Assembly (NCBI RefSeq): GCF_006874475.1
Contig: NZ_VIRM01000004.1
Span: 1 to 64,000, forward strand
Direction: 5' to 3'
DNA: 64,000 nt
From: Microbispora hainanensis
Lineage (GTDB): Bacteria; Actinomycetota; Actinomycetes; Streptosporangiales; Streptosporangiaceae
Shown here one piece after another: positions 1-8,329 of the stretch; the first letter of the stretch is position 1, and the number at the start of each line of letters is the position of its first letter. The notes beneath the pieces were generated by a model. That model searched no databases. It was given only the letters and a program-made list of their open reading frames with translations, and was not told where the DNA came from. Position numbers and translations under genes: made by a program.

Positions 1-6
1 ACTCCC

Positions 7-423
7 ATGGACACGGAGGGCTTCATCGCCCTGCTCAACGAGGACCTGGAGAGCGAATATCGCTCGATCGTGCAGTACGTGCAGCACACGGCCACCATCA
101 AGGGGGCGGAGTATCTGTCGATCATCGAGGAGCTCAGGCAGCACCTCGGTCAGGAGCTCGACCACGCGAGCACGCTGGCCGGGCAGATCGACTTCCTCGG
201 CGGCGTCCCGAGCGTCCGCGTTCCCGAGGTGCCGGTGGCGACCGACGGCGCCGACGCCCTCCGGCTCGACCTGGAGCTGGAGCAGGAGCAGCTGCGCCGC
301 TACCGCGAGCGCGTCGAGCAGGCGCAGGATCTCGGCCTGAGCGACGTGGCCGAAGCGCTGCGCCCGCTGCTGCAGCAGACGCAGGACCATGTCATGGACC
401 TGCAGACCGCCCTGGGGAAGTGA
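7..423 (+). CDS. Ferritin-like domain protein (bacterioferritin-like)
   Basis: Small all-helical protein of 138 residues. The N-terminal helix has acidic residues followed by YRSIVQYVQHTA, and the second helix carries ELRQHLGQELDHA, the E...ExxH spacing of ferritin-like four-helix carboxylate di-iron proteins; a third helix is rich in Glu and a last helix ends QTQDHVMDLQ. Ferritin-like proteins bind a di-metal centre and act in iron storage or oxidative-stress protection, but this one is shorter than true bacterioferritin (about 158 residues), so storage-cage formation is uncertain. The start ATG lies six bases from the window edge and its ribosome site is not visible. It stands alone; the next gene is on the other strand. 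Confidence 0.8.
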   Translation: MDTEGFIALLNEDLESEYRSIVQYVQHTATIKGAEYLSIIEELRQHLGQELDHASTLAGQIDFLGGVPSVRVPEVPVATDGADALRLDLELEQEQLRRYRERVEQAQDLGLSDVAEALRPLLQQTQDHVMDLQTALGK

Positions 424-514
424 CGGACGGCGGCACGCGGAGTGAGGCGGGACGTCGCGGCTCGGGCCTGGCCGCGGCCTCCCGCATCCGGGCGCCGATG
501 CACGGGCGGCGAGG

Positions 515-1360
515 TCAGCGCGGGCGGGCGTAGTCGTCGAGGGCGCGCACGATCAGGGCCCTCGCGTCGTCGTGGAAGGCCGCCACCTTGCAGAACTCCT
601 CGAACGCCTGGGTGTAGAAGGCTACGTCCTCGACGTCGCGGAGCAGCAGGTCCCTCGTGCTGGTCGCCACCCCGACCAGGCATTCGTCGTAGATCCAGAA
701 CGAGTTCATCAGCGCGGACGGCAGCTGCGACTCGAACGGCAGCAGCCCGAACTCCACGTTCGGCAGCGTGGTCACCGCGATCAGCCGGTCGAGCTGGCCG
801 CGCATCACGTCGGAGGGCGCGAGCCGATAACGCAGCACCGCCTCGGGCATGACGAACCGGAACCGCCGTGCGGGGTCGTACAGGATCTCCTGACGCCGCA
901 TGCGGACGCGGATCGCGTCGTCGACGTCGTCGGTGTACTCGTACACCCGCCTGACCTTGCCGAAGACGTGCCTGGCGTACTCGGTGGTCTGCAGCAGGCC
1001 GATCACCACGCCCGGCTCGAAGGCCCGGAACAGCCGGGTGCGCGCCTCCAGGTCGCGGACGTCCTCCTGCAGCGCGGCGAGGCCGTTCCTGTTCCGCTGC
1101 CGCCAGGAGTCGTGCCGCTCCAGCAGGCCGGCGGCCTGCCGGATCAGGTTGTCGATGGTCTCCGCGTCGGCCTCCACGGCCTTCCCCCATGCGGCCACGT
1201 CGTCCTCGGTGGCGGTCTGGCGGGCGTTCTCGATGCGCGAGACCTTCGACGGCTGCCAGCGCAGCCGCTCGGCGAGATCCTTTCCGGACAGGCGGGCGTT
1301 CTCCCGCAACCGGCGTAGCTGGGCTCCCAGGTCCATGCGGGCCTGATGGAAACCGCTCAT
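515..1360 (-). CDS. XRE-family regulator with DUF5753 domain
   Basis: DNA-binding regulator of 281 residues. An N-terminal helix-turn-helix (about residues 8-65, with DLAERLRWQPSKVSRIENA as recognition region) is followed by the DUF5753 ligand/partner domain (about 90-275, containing EPGVVIGLLQTTEYAR and a VMPEAVLRYRL segment). This is the WhiJ/Scr1-like class, abundant in actinomycetes and often paired with small acidic DUF397 proteins in developmental control or as atypical toxin-antitoxin pairs. The ATG at 1360 is preferred because GGAGG sits five bases upstream; a GTG two codons earlier lacks this. No DUF397 gene is adjacent; instead a 43-codon gene lies just upstream. The regulated target is unknown. 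Confidence 0.88.
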   Translation of the reverse strand: MSGFHQARMDLGAQLRRLRENARLSGKDLAERLRWQPSKVSRIENARQTATEDDVAAWGKAVEADAETIDNLIRQAAGLLERHDSWRQRNRNGLAALQEDVRDLEARTRLFRAFEPGVVIGLLQTTEYARHVFGKVRRVYEYTDDVDDAIRVRMRRQEILYDPARRFRFVMPEAVLRYRLAPSDVMRGQLDRLIAVTTLPNVEFGLLPFESQLPSALMNSFWIYDECLVGVATSTRDLLLRDVEDVAFYTQAFEEFCKVAAFHDDARALIVRALDDYARPR

Positions 1361-1427
1361 GCCCACCTCCGGCCGTGGTGCGGTTCAAGGTAGACCCGGC
1401 ACGCCGGATCATGCCAGAGGGAAGCGC

Positions 1428-1559
1428 TCACTCGTGATCGGCGCGGGCCTCGCGGTCCACGACCTCCAGGCCCTGGACGACTATCGTGCCGCGGTCGGTC
1501 TCGTAGAGGGAGGGGCAGGCCCCCGCCTCCGAGGTGGAGCCGAGAAAGCGCAATCGCAT
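1428..1559 (-). CDS. Tiny conserved-looking partner of the XRE-DUF5753 gene
   Basis: A 43-residue ORF immediately upstream of, and in line with, the XRE-DUF5753 gene (68-base gap). It reads MRLRFLGSTSEAGACPSLYE, then an acidic segment with TIVVQGLEVVD, ending in charged residues. Small proteins of this composition (xFLG..., CPxLYxTD, VVQGxxV) often accompany DUF5753 regulators in place of DUF397, as far as I recall; I could not check this. An in-frame TAG lies upstream with no other start codon between it and this ATG, so the start is fixed. Purine-rich GGAAGAAAAGGA precedes it. Function unknown; probably the binding partner or antagonist of the regulator. Confidence 0.55.
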   Translation of the reverse strand: MRLRFLGSTSEAGACPSLYETDRGTIVVQGLEVVDREARADHE

Positions 1560-1599
1560 GTCCTTTTCTTCCGATTGACGGCGATCGGCGCAATCCTAG

Positions 1600-3390
1600 T
1601 CATGGGGGAATGGGCACGTATACAGCGCGAAGACGCTCGCCGAGCGCCTTCGCCTGGGCGTCGAGGAGCGGGCTGGCGGCCACGCCCCGGCCCAGGAGCC
1701 CGTGGACGACGAAGTTCAGCGCGTTCAGGTTCGGCAGTGCGAACCGTTCGATCGGCAGGTCGCCGACCTCCGGCAGCAGTTCCCTGAGCCGCTCCGCGGT
1801 CAGGAACGCCGCGAGCCACGGATAGCGTGCGGGGTCGCGCACCCAGACGCCGAGGTTGGCGTCGCCGCCCTTGTCGCCCGAGCGGGCGCCGGCGACCCTG
1901 CCGAGCGGCATGACCGCACCGGCCTCGAGATCCCCGGCGTACGGCGGAACCGCGTCGCCGGGCGCCTCGGCGGGCGGCCCGCCCGCCTGCTCGCCCAGCA
2001 GCGGACCGGACGGCGGGGTGTGCGGCACCTCGACGCGGACTCCGTCCACGGTCACCACCGGGAGCACGGCCCGCGCGTCGACCGACGAGGGCCAGTAGAC
2101 CCCGTAGGGGGAGGCGTCGCCGGGCGGCGTCAGGCCGTAGAAACCGGGATAGCTCGCCAGGCCGGTCTCCACCACGGCGGAGGAGAACGCCCGCCCCGCC
2201 TTGCGCGGGTCGGAGTCCATGACCGTGATCCGCAGCAACGCCGTCCCTGCGTCGTCGCGGCGGCTCGCCTCCCCATGCCCGCTGCCCCGGGAACCGGATT
2301 CGCCGCCAACGCCGAGGCGGGTCAGCTCCACGTGGACCTGCTCGAACGACTCGCGGGGGACGCGCGCCCAGATCGCCTCCTGCGCGATGCGGGCTTTGGC
2401 CGCGATGTCGAGGCCGGTCAGCACGAGCGTCATCGTGTTGCGGTAGCCGCCGAGGTAGGTGACGGCGACCTTCAGCGTGTCCGGCGGGGGCTCGCCGCGC
2501 ACGCCCGTGATCCTGACCCGGTCGGGGCCCTCCTGCTCCAGGAGGATGGTGTCGAACCTCGCGGTCACGTCGGGCCCGAGATAGCGGGGCGAGGCGATCT
2601 CGTACAGCAGTTGCGCGGTCACGGTCCCGGTCGAGACCAGCCCGCCGGTGCCGGGGTGTTTGGTGATCACGCTCGACCCGTCGGCGTACAGCTCCGCGAT
2701 CGGGAAGCCGCAGTGGGCGAGGTCCGGCACCTCCTCGAAGAAGGCGTAGTTGCCGCCGGTCGCCTGGCAGCCGCACTCGATCACGTGCCCGGCGACGACG
2801 GAACCGGCCAGCGCATCGAGGTCGCCAGGGTCCCAGCCGAACCACCACATGCCGGGCCCGGTGACCAGCGCCGCGTCGGTGACCCGCCCGGTCATGACGA
2901 CATCGGCGCCGTGCTCCAGCGCCACGGCGATCGGCCGGCCGCCGAGGTAGGCGTTGGCGGTCAGCGGGGCCGCCCGAAGGGTCTCGCCGGTGTCCGCGTT
3001 GACCGGCGGTTCGGCGAGCGGCATGAGGTCGTCGCCGGTGACGTGGGCGACGGCCGCGCGCAGCCCGAGCCGGTCGGCCAGGGCCGAGACCGCCTCCGCG
3101 CATCCGGCCGGATCGAGGCCGCCCGCGTTGGCGACGACTTTGACGCCCCCGTCGAGGCAGGTGCCGAGGACCTGCTCCATCTGGGTCAGGAACGTACGCG
3201 CGTAGCCGGGGCGGCCCTTGAGCCGGTTGCCGGCGAGGATCGACATGGTGAGCTCGGCCAGCCAGTCGCCCGTCAGAACGTCGATCGGCCCGCCCTCGAC
3301 CATCTCCTTGGCGGCCGACAGCCGGTCGCCGTAGAAGCCGCCGCAGTTCGCGATCCGGATCGGCCCCGGCCGCCCGGCCTGTTCCGTCAT
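1600..3390 (-). CDS. AtuA-family (DUF1446) acyl-CoA catabolism protein
   Basis: Protein of 596 residues of the acyclic terpene utilization AtuA family. The N-terminal DUF1446 domain (about 8-440) begins with IRIANCGGFYGDR and contains GGLDPAGCAEAV and VMTGRVTDAALVTGP; the C-terminal ferredoxin-fold domain (about 490-590) has the signature GARSGDKGGDANLGVWVRD. AtuA is essential for citronellol/geraniol breakdown in Pseudomonas but its reaction is not established. The start MTEQ overlaps the upstream hydratase stop by four bases (ATGA), so it is translationally coupled as the last gene of a carboxylase-hydratase operon. A longer reading through the hydratase gene in this frame is a shadow. The conserved company of carboxylase and hydratase suggests a role in branched acyl-CoA degradation. 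Confidence 0.88.
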   Translation of the reverse strand: MTEQAGRPGPIRIANCGGFYGDRLSAAKEMVEGGPIDVLTGDWLAELTMSILAGNRLKGRPGYARTFLTQMEQVLGTCLDGGVKVVANAGGLDPAGCAEAVSALADRLGLRAAVAHVTGDDLMPLAEPPVNADTGETLRAAPLTANAYLGGRPIAVALEHGADVVMTGRVTDAALVTGPGMWWFGWDPGDLDALAGSVVAGHVIECGCQATGGNYAFFEEVPDLAHCGFPIAELYADGSSVITKHPGTGGLVSTGTVTAQLLYEIASPRYLGPDVTARFDTILLEQEGPDRVRITGVRGEPPPDTLKVAVTYLGGYRNTMTLVLTGLDIAAKARIAQEAIWARVPRESFEQVHVELTRLGVGGESGSRGSGHGEASRRDDAGTALLRITVMDSDPRKAGRAFSSAVVETGLASYPGFYGLTPPGDASPYGVYWPSSVDARAVLPVVTVDGVRVEVPHTPPSGPLLGEQAGGPPAEAPGDAVPPYAGDLEAGAVMPLGRVAGARSGDKGGDANLGVWVRDPARYPWLAAFLTAERLRELLPEVGDLPIERFALPNLNALNFVVHGLLGRGVAASPLLDAQAKALGERLRAVYVPIPP

Positions 3391-4187
3391 CGCCCGGCTT
3401 CCGTGGCCGGAGCGTCGGCGGGGACCCAGGCGGCGGGCCGCTTCTCGGCGAAGGCCCGGATGCCCTCCTGCCCCTCCGCGGAGGTGAAGCGCTCCGCGGA
3501 CAGCGCGGCCATCGCGCGGAACCCCTCCTCGACCGGCAGTTGCGGCACCTCCCGCACGAGCCGCTTGGTGATCGCCAGGGCCTCGGGGCCGCCGCGCAGC
3601 AGCATGCCGGTGTAGTGGGCCACGGTCGCGTCCAGGTCCTCCTCCGGGACGGCCCGGGTCAGCAGGCCGATCTCCACCGCGCGTCCGGCGGTGAAGACCT
3701 CGCCCGTGAGGAAATACTCCGCAGCGGCCCGGGGCTCCAGGCGGCGCAGGCAGGTGACCGCGATCATGGCGGGGACCACCCCGAGCCGCACCTCGGTGAA
3801 GGCGAACGACGCGGTCGCCGGGGCGACGGCGAAGTCGCAGGCCGCCACCAGGCCGAGGCCGCCCGCTCGCGCCGTGCCGTTCAGGCGGCACACGACGGGC
3901 TTCGGGCTCTCCCAGATCCGCAGCATGACGTCGGGGAACGACGCGGTGACCGGCGCCCCTCCGCCGCGCTGCTCCTTCAGGTCGGCGCCCGCGCAGAACA
4001 CCGGTCCCGTGCCGGTCAGCACGATGACCCGTACGGCGGGCTCGTCGAGCGCCCAGGACAGGGCGTCGTCGAGCTGCCGCAGCAGCCGGGACGACAGGGC
4101 GTTGCGGTTGTGCGGCGAGTCGAGCGTGATCGTGGCCACGCCGCCCGCCTGCTCGCGGCGTACCAGCACGTCCTGGGGTTCGCTCAC
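3387..4187 (-). CDS. Enoyl-CoA hydratase/isomerase family protein
   Basis: Crotonase-fold protein of 266 residues. Oxyanion-hole segments are visible at FCAGADLKE (about residue 67) and AGGLGLVAACDFAVA, and a putative catalytic Glu lies in FAFTEVRLGVVPAMI. The Glu-containing TEVRLG motif is typical of methylglutaconyl- and isohexenylglutaconyl-CoA hydratases (LiuC/AtuE-like), which act directly after a biotin carboxylase in leucine and acyclic terpene breakdown. That fits its place between the carboxylase alpha subunit (four-base overlap upstream) and AtuA (four-base overlap downstream). The substrate cannot be read from sequence alone. Confidence 0.92.
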   Translation of the reverse strand: MSEPQDVLVRREQAGGVATITLDSPHNRNALSSRLLRQLDDALSWALDEPAVRVIVLTGTGPVFCAGADLKEQRGGGAPVTASFPDVMLRIWESPKPVVCRLNGTARAGGLGLVAACDFAVAPATASFAFTEVRLGVVPAMIAVTCLRRLEPRAAAEYFLTGEVFTAGRAVEIGLLTRAVPEEDLDATVAHYTGMLLRGGPEALAITKRLVREVPQLPVEEGFRAMAALSAERFTSAEGQEGIRAFAEKRPAAWVPADAPATEAGR

Positions 4188-6547
4188 GGCTGCGTCGCCT
4201 CCCCGCCCCGATCCGCGCCGATCGGACTGCCGATCGGACTGCCGAGCGGGCCGCTGATCTGTTCGCCGATCTGCCCGCTGATCTGGCCGCCCATCTCAGC
4301 ACCGCCTTCTGGGCCGCCTTCTGGGCCGGCTTCCGGGCCTGTTTCCGGGCCGGTCCCTGCGCCGGTCTCCGGCTGCGTCTCGGGCTGCGTCCCCGGCTGC
4401 GTCTCCGGCTGCGTCTCCGGGAGGCCTTCCGCGCCGGAACGTTCGCCGAGACCCGGATCCGGACCCGCACCCATCACGGGGTCGGTCACCGCACCGATCA
4501 GCGGGCCGGTCGCCGCTCCTGTGTCCACCCCTGTCTCCGCTGCCGGCGCTGTCGGGGGACCCTCCGTCCGTGCGCCGCCGTCCGGTTCCTGCGGCGGCGA
4601 CGGCTCGATCACGGCGAGCGGCACGCCCGCCTCGACCTGCGTGCCCGGCATCACGTGCAGCGCGGCCACCGTGCCCGAGGCGGGAGACACGATCAGGTGC
4701 TCCATCTTCATCGCCTCCAGCACGACCACCGGCTGCCCGGCCTCGACCACGTCACCGGGCTTGACCTCGACGCGCAGGACCGTACCCGGCATCGGGGCGG
4801 GCAGCGCCCCCGGCGTCACGCTCGCGGCCGGCTCGGGCAGCCGCGTGACCGGGGTGAGCCGCACCGGACCGAGCGGGGAGTCGACATGCACCACGCCGGG
4901 GTGCGCCTCGGGGTAGGCGGCCACCTCGAAGGTGCGCCGCAGGCCCGCCGTCTCCAGCACCACCCGGCCGGGTTCCGCCGCCACGAGCGTGACGTCGTCG
5001 AATCCCTCGGCCCGCAGCCCGTCCCTGGTCAGCCGGTAGGCGACCTCCACGCGTCCGCCGTCCTCGGCGTCGAATGCCGCGCGCTGCGACTGGGAGGGGA
5101 CGTTGCGCCAGCCGCTCGGCAGACCGCCCAGCACGCCGTGGTGGCGGGCGGCGGCGCGGTTGGCCGCCGCTCCGGCGAGCGCCGCCGCGAGCGCGGACAG
5201 CCGTACGGCCTCGGGACCGGCGAGCGGGGCCGGTGCGGGATGCCGGCCGAGGAAACCGGTGTCGAGCGCCCCGGACAGGAAGTCCGGGTGCCGCAGCACT
5301 CCCACGAGCAGGTCGCGGTTGGTCGTCAGCCCGTGGATCCGCGCCCGCGCGAGCGCGTCCGCCAGCCGCCGGGCCGCCTCCGCCCGGTCGCGGCCGTACG
5401 AGACGACCTTGGCGAGCATCGGGTCGTAGTGGACGCCCACCTCGGTGCCGGACGTCACGCCCGAGTCGAGCCGCAGCCGTGCCCCGTGCCCGAACTCGCC
5501 GTCCACGCCGGGGATCTCGAAACGGCGCAGCACGCCGCTCTGCGGGCGGCCCGCGGAGTCCTCCGCGTACAGGCGGGCCTCGATCGCGTGACCGACCGGG
5601 CTCGGCGGCAGTGCGGCGAGGTGGGCGCCCTCGGCCACCTCGATCTGCAGCCGCACCAGGTCGACCCCGTAGACGCTCTCGGTGACCGGGTGCTCCACCT
5701 GGAGGCGGGTGTTCATCTCCAGGAAGAAGAAGCCCTCGTCCGACAGCAGGAACTCGACGGTGCCGGCGCCCTGGTAGCCGATCGCGCGTGCGGCCCGGAT
5801 CGCCGCGTCGCTCAGCTCGCGGCGCAGTTCGGGACCGACCGCGGGGGAGGGGGCCTCCTCGATCACCTTCTGGTGGCGGCGCTGGATCGAACACTCGCGC
5901 TCGCCGAGCGCCCAGACCGTGCCGTGGGCGTCGGCGAGGATCTGCACCTCGATGTGGCGGGCGCCCTCCAGCAGGGGCTCGGCGAACAGCGTGCCGTCGC
6001 CGAAGGCCGACAGCGCCTCCCTCCGGGCCGACTCGACGGCCCCGGCGAGATCGGCCGGATCGCGCACCACCCGCATGCCGCGCCCGCCGCCGCCCGCCGA
6101 CGCCTTGACCAGCACGGGACCGGTCAGCTTCACGGGGGCGTCCGGGGAGAGCGGAATGGTCGGCAGGACCGGCACCCCGGCCTCCTCCATCAGCGCCTTC
6201 GCCTCGATCTTCTTGCCCATCGCGGCGACGGCCTCGGGGGAGGGGCCGATCCAGGTCAGCCCGGCGTCCAGCACGGCGCGGGCGAAACCGGCGTTCTCCG
6301 ACAGGAAGCCATACCCGGGATGGATCGCGTCGGCGCCCGACCTGCGGGCCGCCTCGACGATCCGCTCCGGGTCGAGGTACGCCAGGGGGGCGCCCAGCCG
6401 TACGGCCTGGTCGGCCTCGGCGGTGTGCGGGGCGGACGCGTCGGCGTCGGTGAAGACGGCGACGGTCTCGATCCCCAGCTCGCGGCAGGTGCGGAAGACC
6501 CGGCGGGCGATCTCCCCGCGGTTCGCGACCAGCAGTCGCCCGATCAT
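4184..6547 (-). CDS. Acyl-CoA carboxylase alpha subunit (biotin carboxylase + BCCP) with long low-complexity tail
   Basis: Biotin-dependent carboxylase subunit of 787 residues that carboxylates its own biotin with ATP and bicarbonate. Order: biotin carboxylase (1-445; glycine-rich ATP-grasp loop GGGGRGMRVV, EMNTRLQVEHPVTE), a linker domain, and a biotinyl domain with EAMKMEH (about residue 617), the biotinylated Lys between the two Mets. Family members end soon after this domain, at about 650 residues. Here about 130 more residues follow, rich in Pro, Gly, Thr, Glu and Gln, with TQPE and GPE repeats, then ISGQIGEQISGPLGSPIGSP. The tail's stop overlaps the hydratase start, so it is part of the gene. 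Partner is the beta subunit upstream; likely substrates are methylcrotonyl-, geranyl- or propionyl-CoA. Confidence 0.92.
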   Translation of the reverse strand: MIGRLLVANRGEIARRVFRTCRELGIETVAVFTDADASAPHTAEADQAVRLGAPLAYLDPERIVEAARRSGADAIHPGYGFLSENAGFARAVLDAGLTWIGPSPEAVAAMGKKIEAKALMEEAGVPVLPTIPLSPDAPVKLTGPVLVKASAGGGGRGMRVVRDPADLAGAVESARREALSAFGDGTLFAEPLLEGARHIEVQILADAHGTVWALGERECSIQRRHQKVIEEAPSPAVGPELRRELSDAAIRAARAIGYQGAGTVEFLLSDEGFFFLEMNTRLQVEHPVTESVYGVDLVRLQIEVAEGAHLAALPPSPVGHAIEARLYAEDSAGRPQSGVLRRFEIPGVDGEFGHGARLRLDSGVTSGTEVGVHYDPMLAKVVSYGRDRAEAARRLADALARARIHGLTTNRDLLVGVLRHPDFLSGALDTGFLGRHPAPAPLAGPEAVRLSALAAALAGAAANRAAARHHGVLGGLPSGWRNVPSQSQRAAFDAEDGGRVEVAYRLTRDGLRAEGFDDVTLVAAEPGRVVLETAGLRRTFEVAAYPEAHPGVVHVDSPLGPVRLTPVTRLPEPAASVTPGALPAPMPGTVLRVEVKPGDVVEAGQPVVVLEAMKMEHLIVSPASGTVAALHVMPGTQVEAGVPLAVIEPSPPQEPDGGARTEGPPTAPAAETGVDTGAATGPLIGAVTDPVMGAGPDPGLGERSGAEGLPETQPETQPGTQPETQPETGAGTGPETGPEAGPEGGPEGGAEMGGQISGQIGEQISGPLGSPIGSPIGADRGGEATQP

Positions 6548-6594
6548 GACCCCTCACCCCCGTCGATCTTCATGAGCATCGTGCCGTTGACCAT
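6544..6594 (-). other. Micro-ORF bridging carboxylase beta and alpha genes
   Basis: A 16-codon ORF (MVNGTMLMKIDGGEGS) begins five bases after the beta-subunit stop codon and ends with a TGA that overlaps the alpha-subunit ATG (ATGA). It has no good ribosome site of its own, so it could be read by ribosomes that re-initiate after the beta subunit and then be passed on to the alpha start. GGGGGTGAGGGG inside it also serves as the alpha-subunit ribosome site. Whether the peptide itself matters is unknown; it may be chance. Confidence 0.25.
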
Positions 6595-6599
6595 GCCGG

Positions 6600-8198
6600 T
6601 CACATCCGGAAGACGCCGTAGCCGGCCCGGCCCGGGTCCGGCGCTCCCGCCACCGCCGACAGGCACAGCCCGAGCACCGTACGGGTGTCGCGGGGGTCGA
6701 TGACCCCGTCGTCGTACAGGCGGCCGGACAGGAAGAACGCCGCCGACTCCGACTCGATCTGCGCCTCGACCGCGGCACGCATCGCCGCGTCGGCCTCCTC
6801 GTCGTACGCCTGCCCCCGCGCCTGCGCGGCGGCCCGGCCCACGATCGACATGACGCCCGCGAGCTGGGCCGGGCCCATGACGGCCGACTTCGCGCTCGGC
6901 CAGCTGAACAGGAAGCGGGGGTCGTAGGCCCGCCCGCACATGCCGTAGTTGCCCGCGCCGTAGGAGGCGCCCATGACGATCGTGATGTGCGGCACGGTCG
7001 AGTTGGCCACCGCGTTGATCATCAGCGCGCCGTGCTTGATGATGCCGCTCTGCTCGTAGTCCCTGCCGACCATGTACCCCGTGGTGTTCTGCAGGAAGAC
7101 CAGCGGCGTACGCGTCTGGTCGGCGAGCTGGATGAACTGGGCCGCCTTCTGCGACTCCGCCCCGAACAGCACGCCGCTGGCGTTGGCGAGGACCCCGACC
7201 GGGTGGCCGTGGACGCTCGCCCACCCGGTGACCAGGCTCGGCCCGTAGAGCGGCTTGAACTCGTCGAAGTCGCTGCCGTCCACCACCCGGGCCAGGACCT
7301 CGCGGGGGTCGAAGGGGACCTTCAGGTCCTCCGGCACGATCCCCAGCAACTCGTCCTCGTCGTACAGCGGATCCGCGTAGCCGGACGCGGGAACGTTCCC
7401 GGCCTTGCGCCAGTCGAGCCGCCGCACGATGCGACGGCCGATGCGCAGCGCGTCGTACTCGTCGGCCGCGAGATGGTCGGCCAGCCCGGAGGTCCGCGCG
7501 TGCATCTCCGCGCCGCCCAGCGACTCGTCGTCGGACTCCTCGCCGGTGGCCATCTTCACCAGCGGCGGGCCGCCGAGGAACACCTTGGCCCGCTCCCGCA
7601 CCATCACGACGTGGTCGCTCAGGCCCGGCACGTACGCCCCACCGGCCGTGGCGTTGCCGAAGACCAGCGTGATCGTCGGGATCCCCTCGGCCGACAGCCG
7701 GGTCAGGTCGCGGAACACCTGGCCGCCGGGGATGAAGATGTCCTTCTGCGACGGCAGGTCCGCGCCGCCCGACTCCACCAGGTTCACGTACGGCATGCGG
7801 TTGCGCAGCGCGATCTCGGCGGCCCGCAGGGTCTTGCGCAGCGTCCAGGGATTGGACGCGCCGCCGCGCACGGTCGGGTCGTTGGCGGTGACGACGCACT
7901 CGACGCCCTCGATCACCCCGATGCCGGTGACGACGCTCGCGCCGACGGGATACTCGGTGCCCCAGGCCGCCAGCGGCGACAGCTCCAGGAACGGCGAGTC
8001 GGGGTCGACGAGCAGTTCGATGCGCTCGCGGGGGAGCAGCTTGCCGCGCTCCCGGTGCCGTTCGACATATTTGGGCCCGCCTCCGGCGACGGCCTTGGCG
8101 TGCTCGGCCTCCAGCTCGGCGAGCTTCGCCAGCATGGCCTCGCGCCGCGTGCCGTACTCGCCGCTGGAGCTGTCCAGCCGGCTCACGAGCACCGTCAT
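6600..8198 (-). CDS. Acyl-CoA carboxylase beta subunit (carboxyltransferase)
   Basis: Carboxyltransferase subunit of 532 residues. It has the crotonase-like N and C domains: VESGGADLPSQ, FGNATAGGAYVPG (oxyanion loop), FLGGPPLVKMATGEE, and in the C domain FLQNTTGYMVG and GASYGAGNYGMCGRAYDPRF. It moves CO2 from biotin to an acyl-CoA. The GNATAGGAYVPG and GASYGAGNYGMCGR patterns are those of methylcrotonyl/geranyl-CoA carboxylases (LiuB/AtuC type) rather than acetyl-CoA carboxylase. Start MTVLVSRLD at 8198 is chosen because this N-terminus fits the family; a reading from 8255 adds 19 unlike residues. It is the first gene of the minus-strand operon with the alpha subunit, hydratase and AtuA homologue. 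Confidence 0.93.
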   Translation of the reverse strand: MTVLVSRLDSSSGEYGTRREAMLAKLAELEAEHAKAVAGGGPKYVERHRERGKLLPRERIELLVDPDSPFLELSPLAAWGTEYPVGASVVTGIGVIEGVECVVTANDPTVRGGASNPWTLRKTLRAAEIALRNRMPYVNLVESGGADLPSQKDIFIPGGQVFRDLTRLSAEGIPTITLVFGNATAGGAYVPGLSDHVVMVRERAKVFLGGPPLVKMATGEESDDESLGGAEMHARTSGLADHLAADEYDALRIGRRIVRRLDWRKAGNVPASGYADPLYDEDELLGIVPEDLKVPFDPREVLARVVDGSDFDEFKPLYGPSLVTGWASVHGHPVGVLANASGVLFGAESQKAAQFIQLADQTRTPLVFLQNTTGYMVGRDYEQSGIIKHGALMINAVANSTVPHITIVMGASYGAGNYGMCGRAYDPRFLFSWPSAKSAVMGPAQLAGVMSIVGRAAAQARGQAYDEEADAAMRAAVEAQIESESAAFFLSGRLYDDGVIDPRDTRTVLGLCLSAVAGAPDPGRAGYGVFRM

Positions 8199-8224
8199 CG
8201 CACCACCGAACCGAGTTCTGTCAC
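8195..8224 (-). other. Possible leader micro-ORF of the carboxylase operon
   Basis: A nine-codon ORF starting GTG at 8224 has GGAGG eight bases upstream and stops with a TGA overlapping the ATG of the beta-subunit gene. The beta-subunit gene itself has only GGTGG as ribosome site. The peptide is VTELGSVVR. It may couple translation into the operon, mirroring the micro-ORF between beta and alpha, or be chance. Confidence 0.22.
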
Positions 8225-8291
8225 CTGATGATCCTCCGTGGTGAGCCGCCGTCACGTCAACGAGCCGGGCCCGGCCTCCTGACCGGCCCCG

Positions 8292-8329
8292 GTGGCTTCG
8301 GGATCAGGCCATGTGGTTTCGGGATCAGG
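8292..8329. repeat. Imperfect 16-base direct repeat at kinase gene end
   Basis: Two copies of TGGYTTCGGGATCAGG, at 8292-8307 and 8314-8329. The second copy includes the stop codon of the membrane kinase gene on the minus strand. Probably a local duplication. Confidence 0.6.

Noticed and set aside
3391-4470. N-terminal extension of the AtuA-family frame through the hydratase gene
   Set aside because: Arg/Pro/Gly-rich out-of-frame reading of the hydratase and carboxylase tail; the family start MTEQ at 3390 with an ATGA overlap fits.
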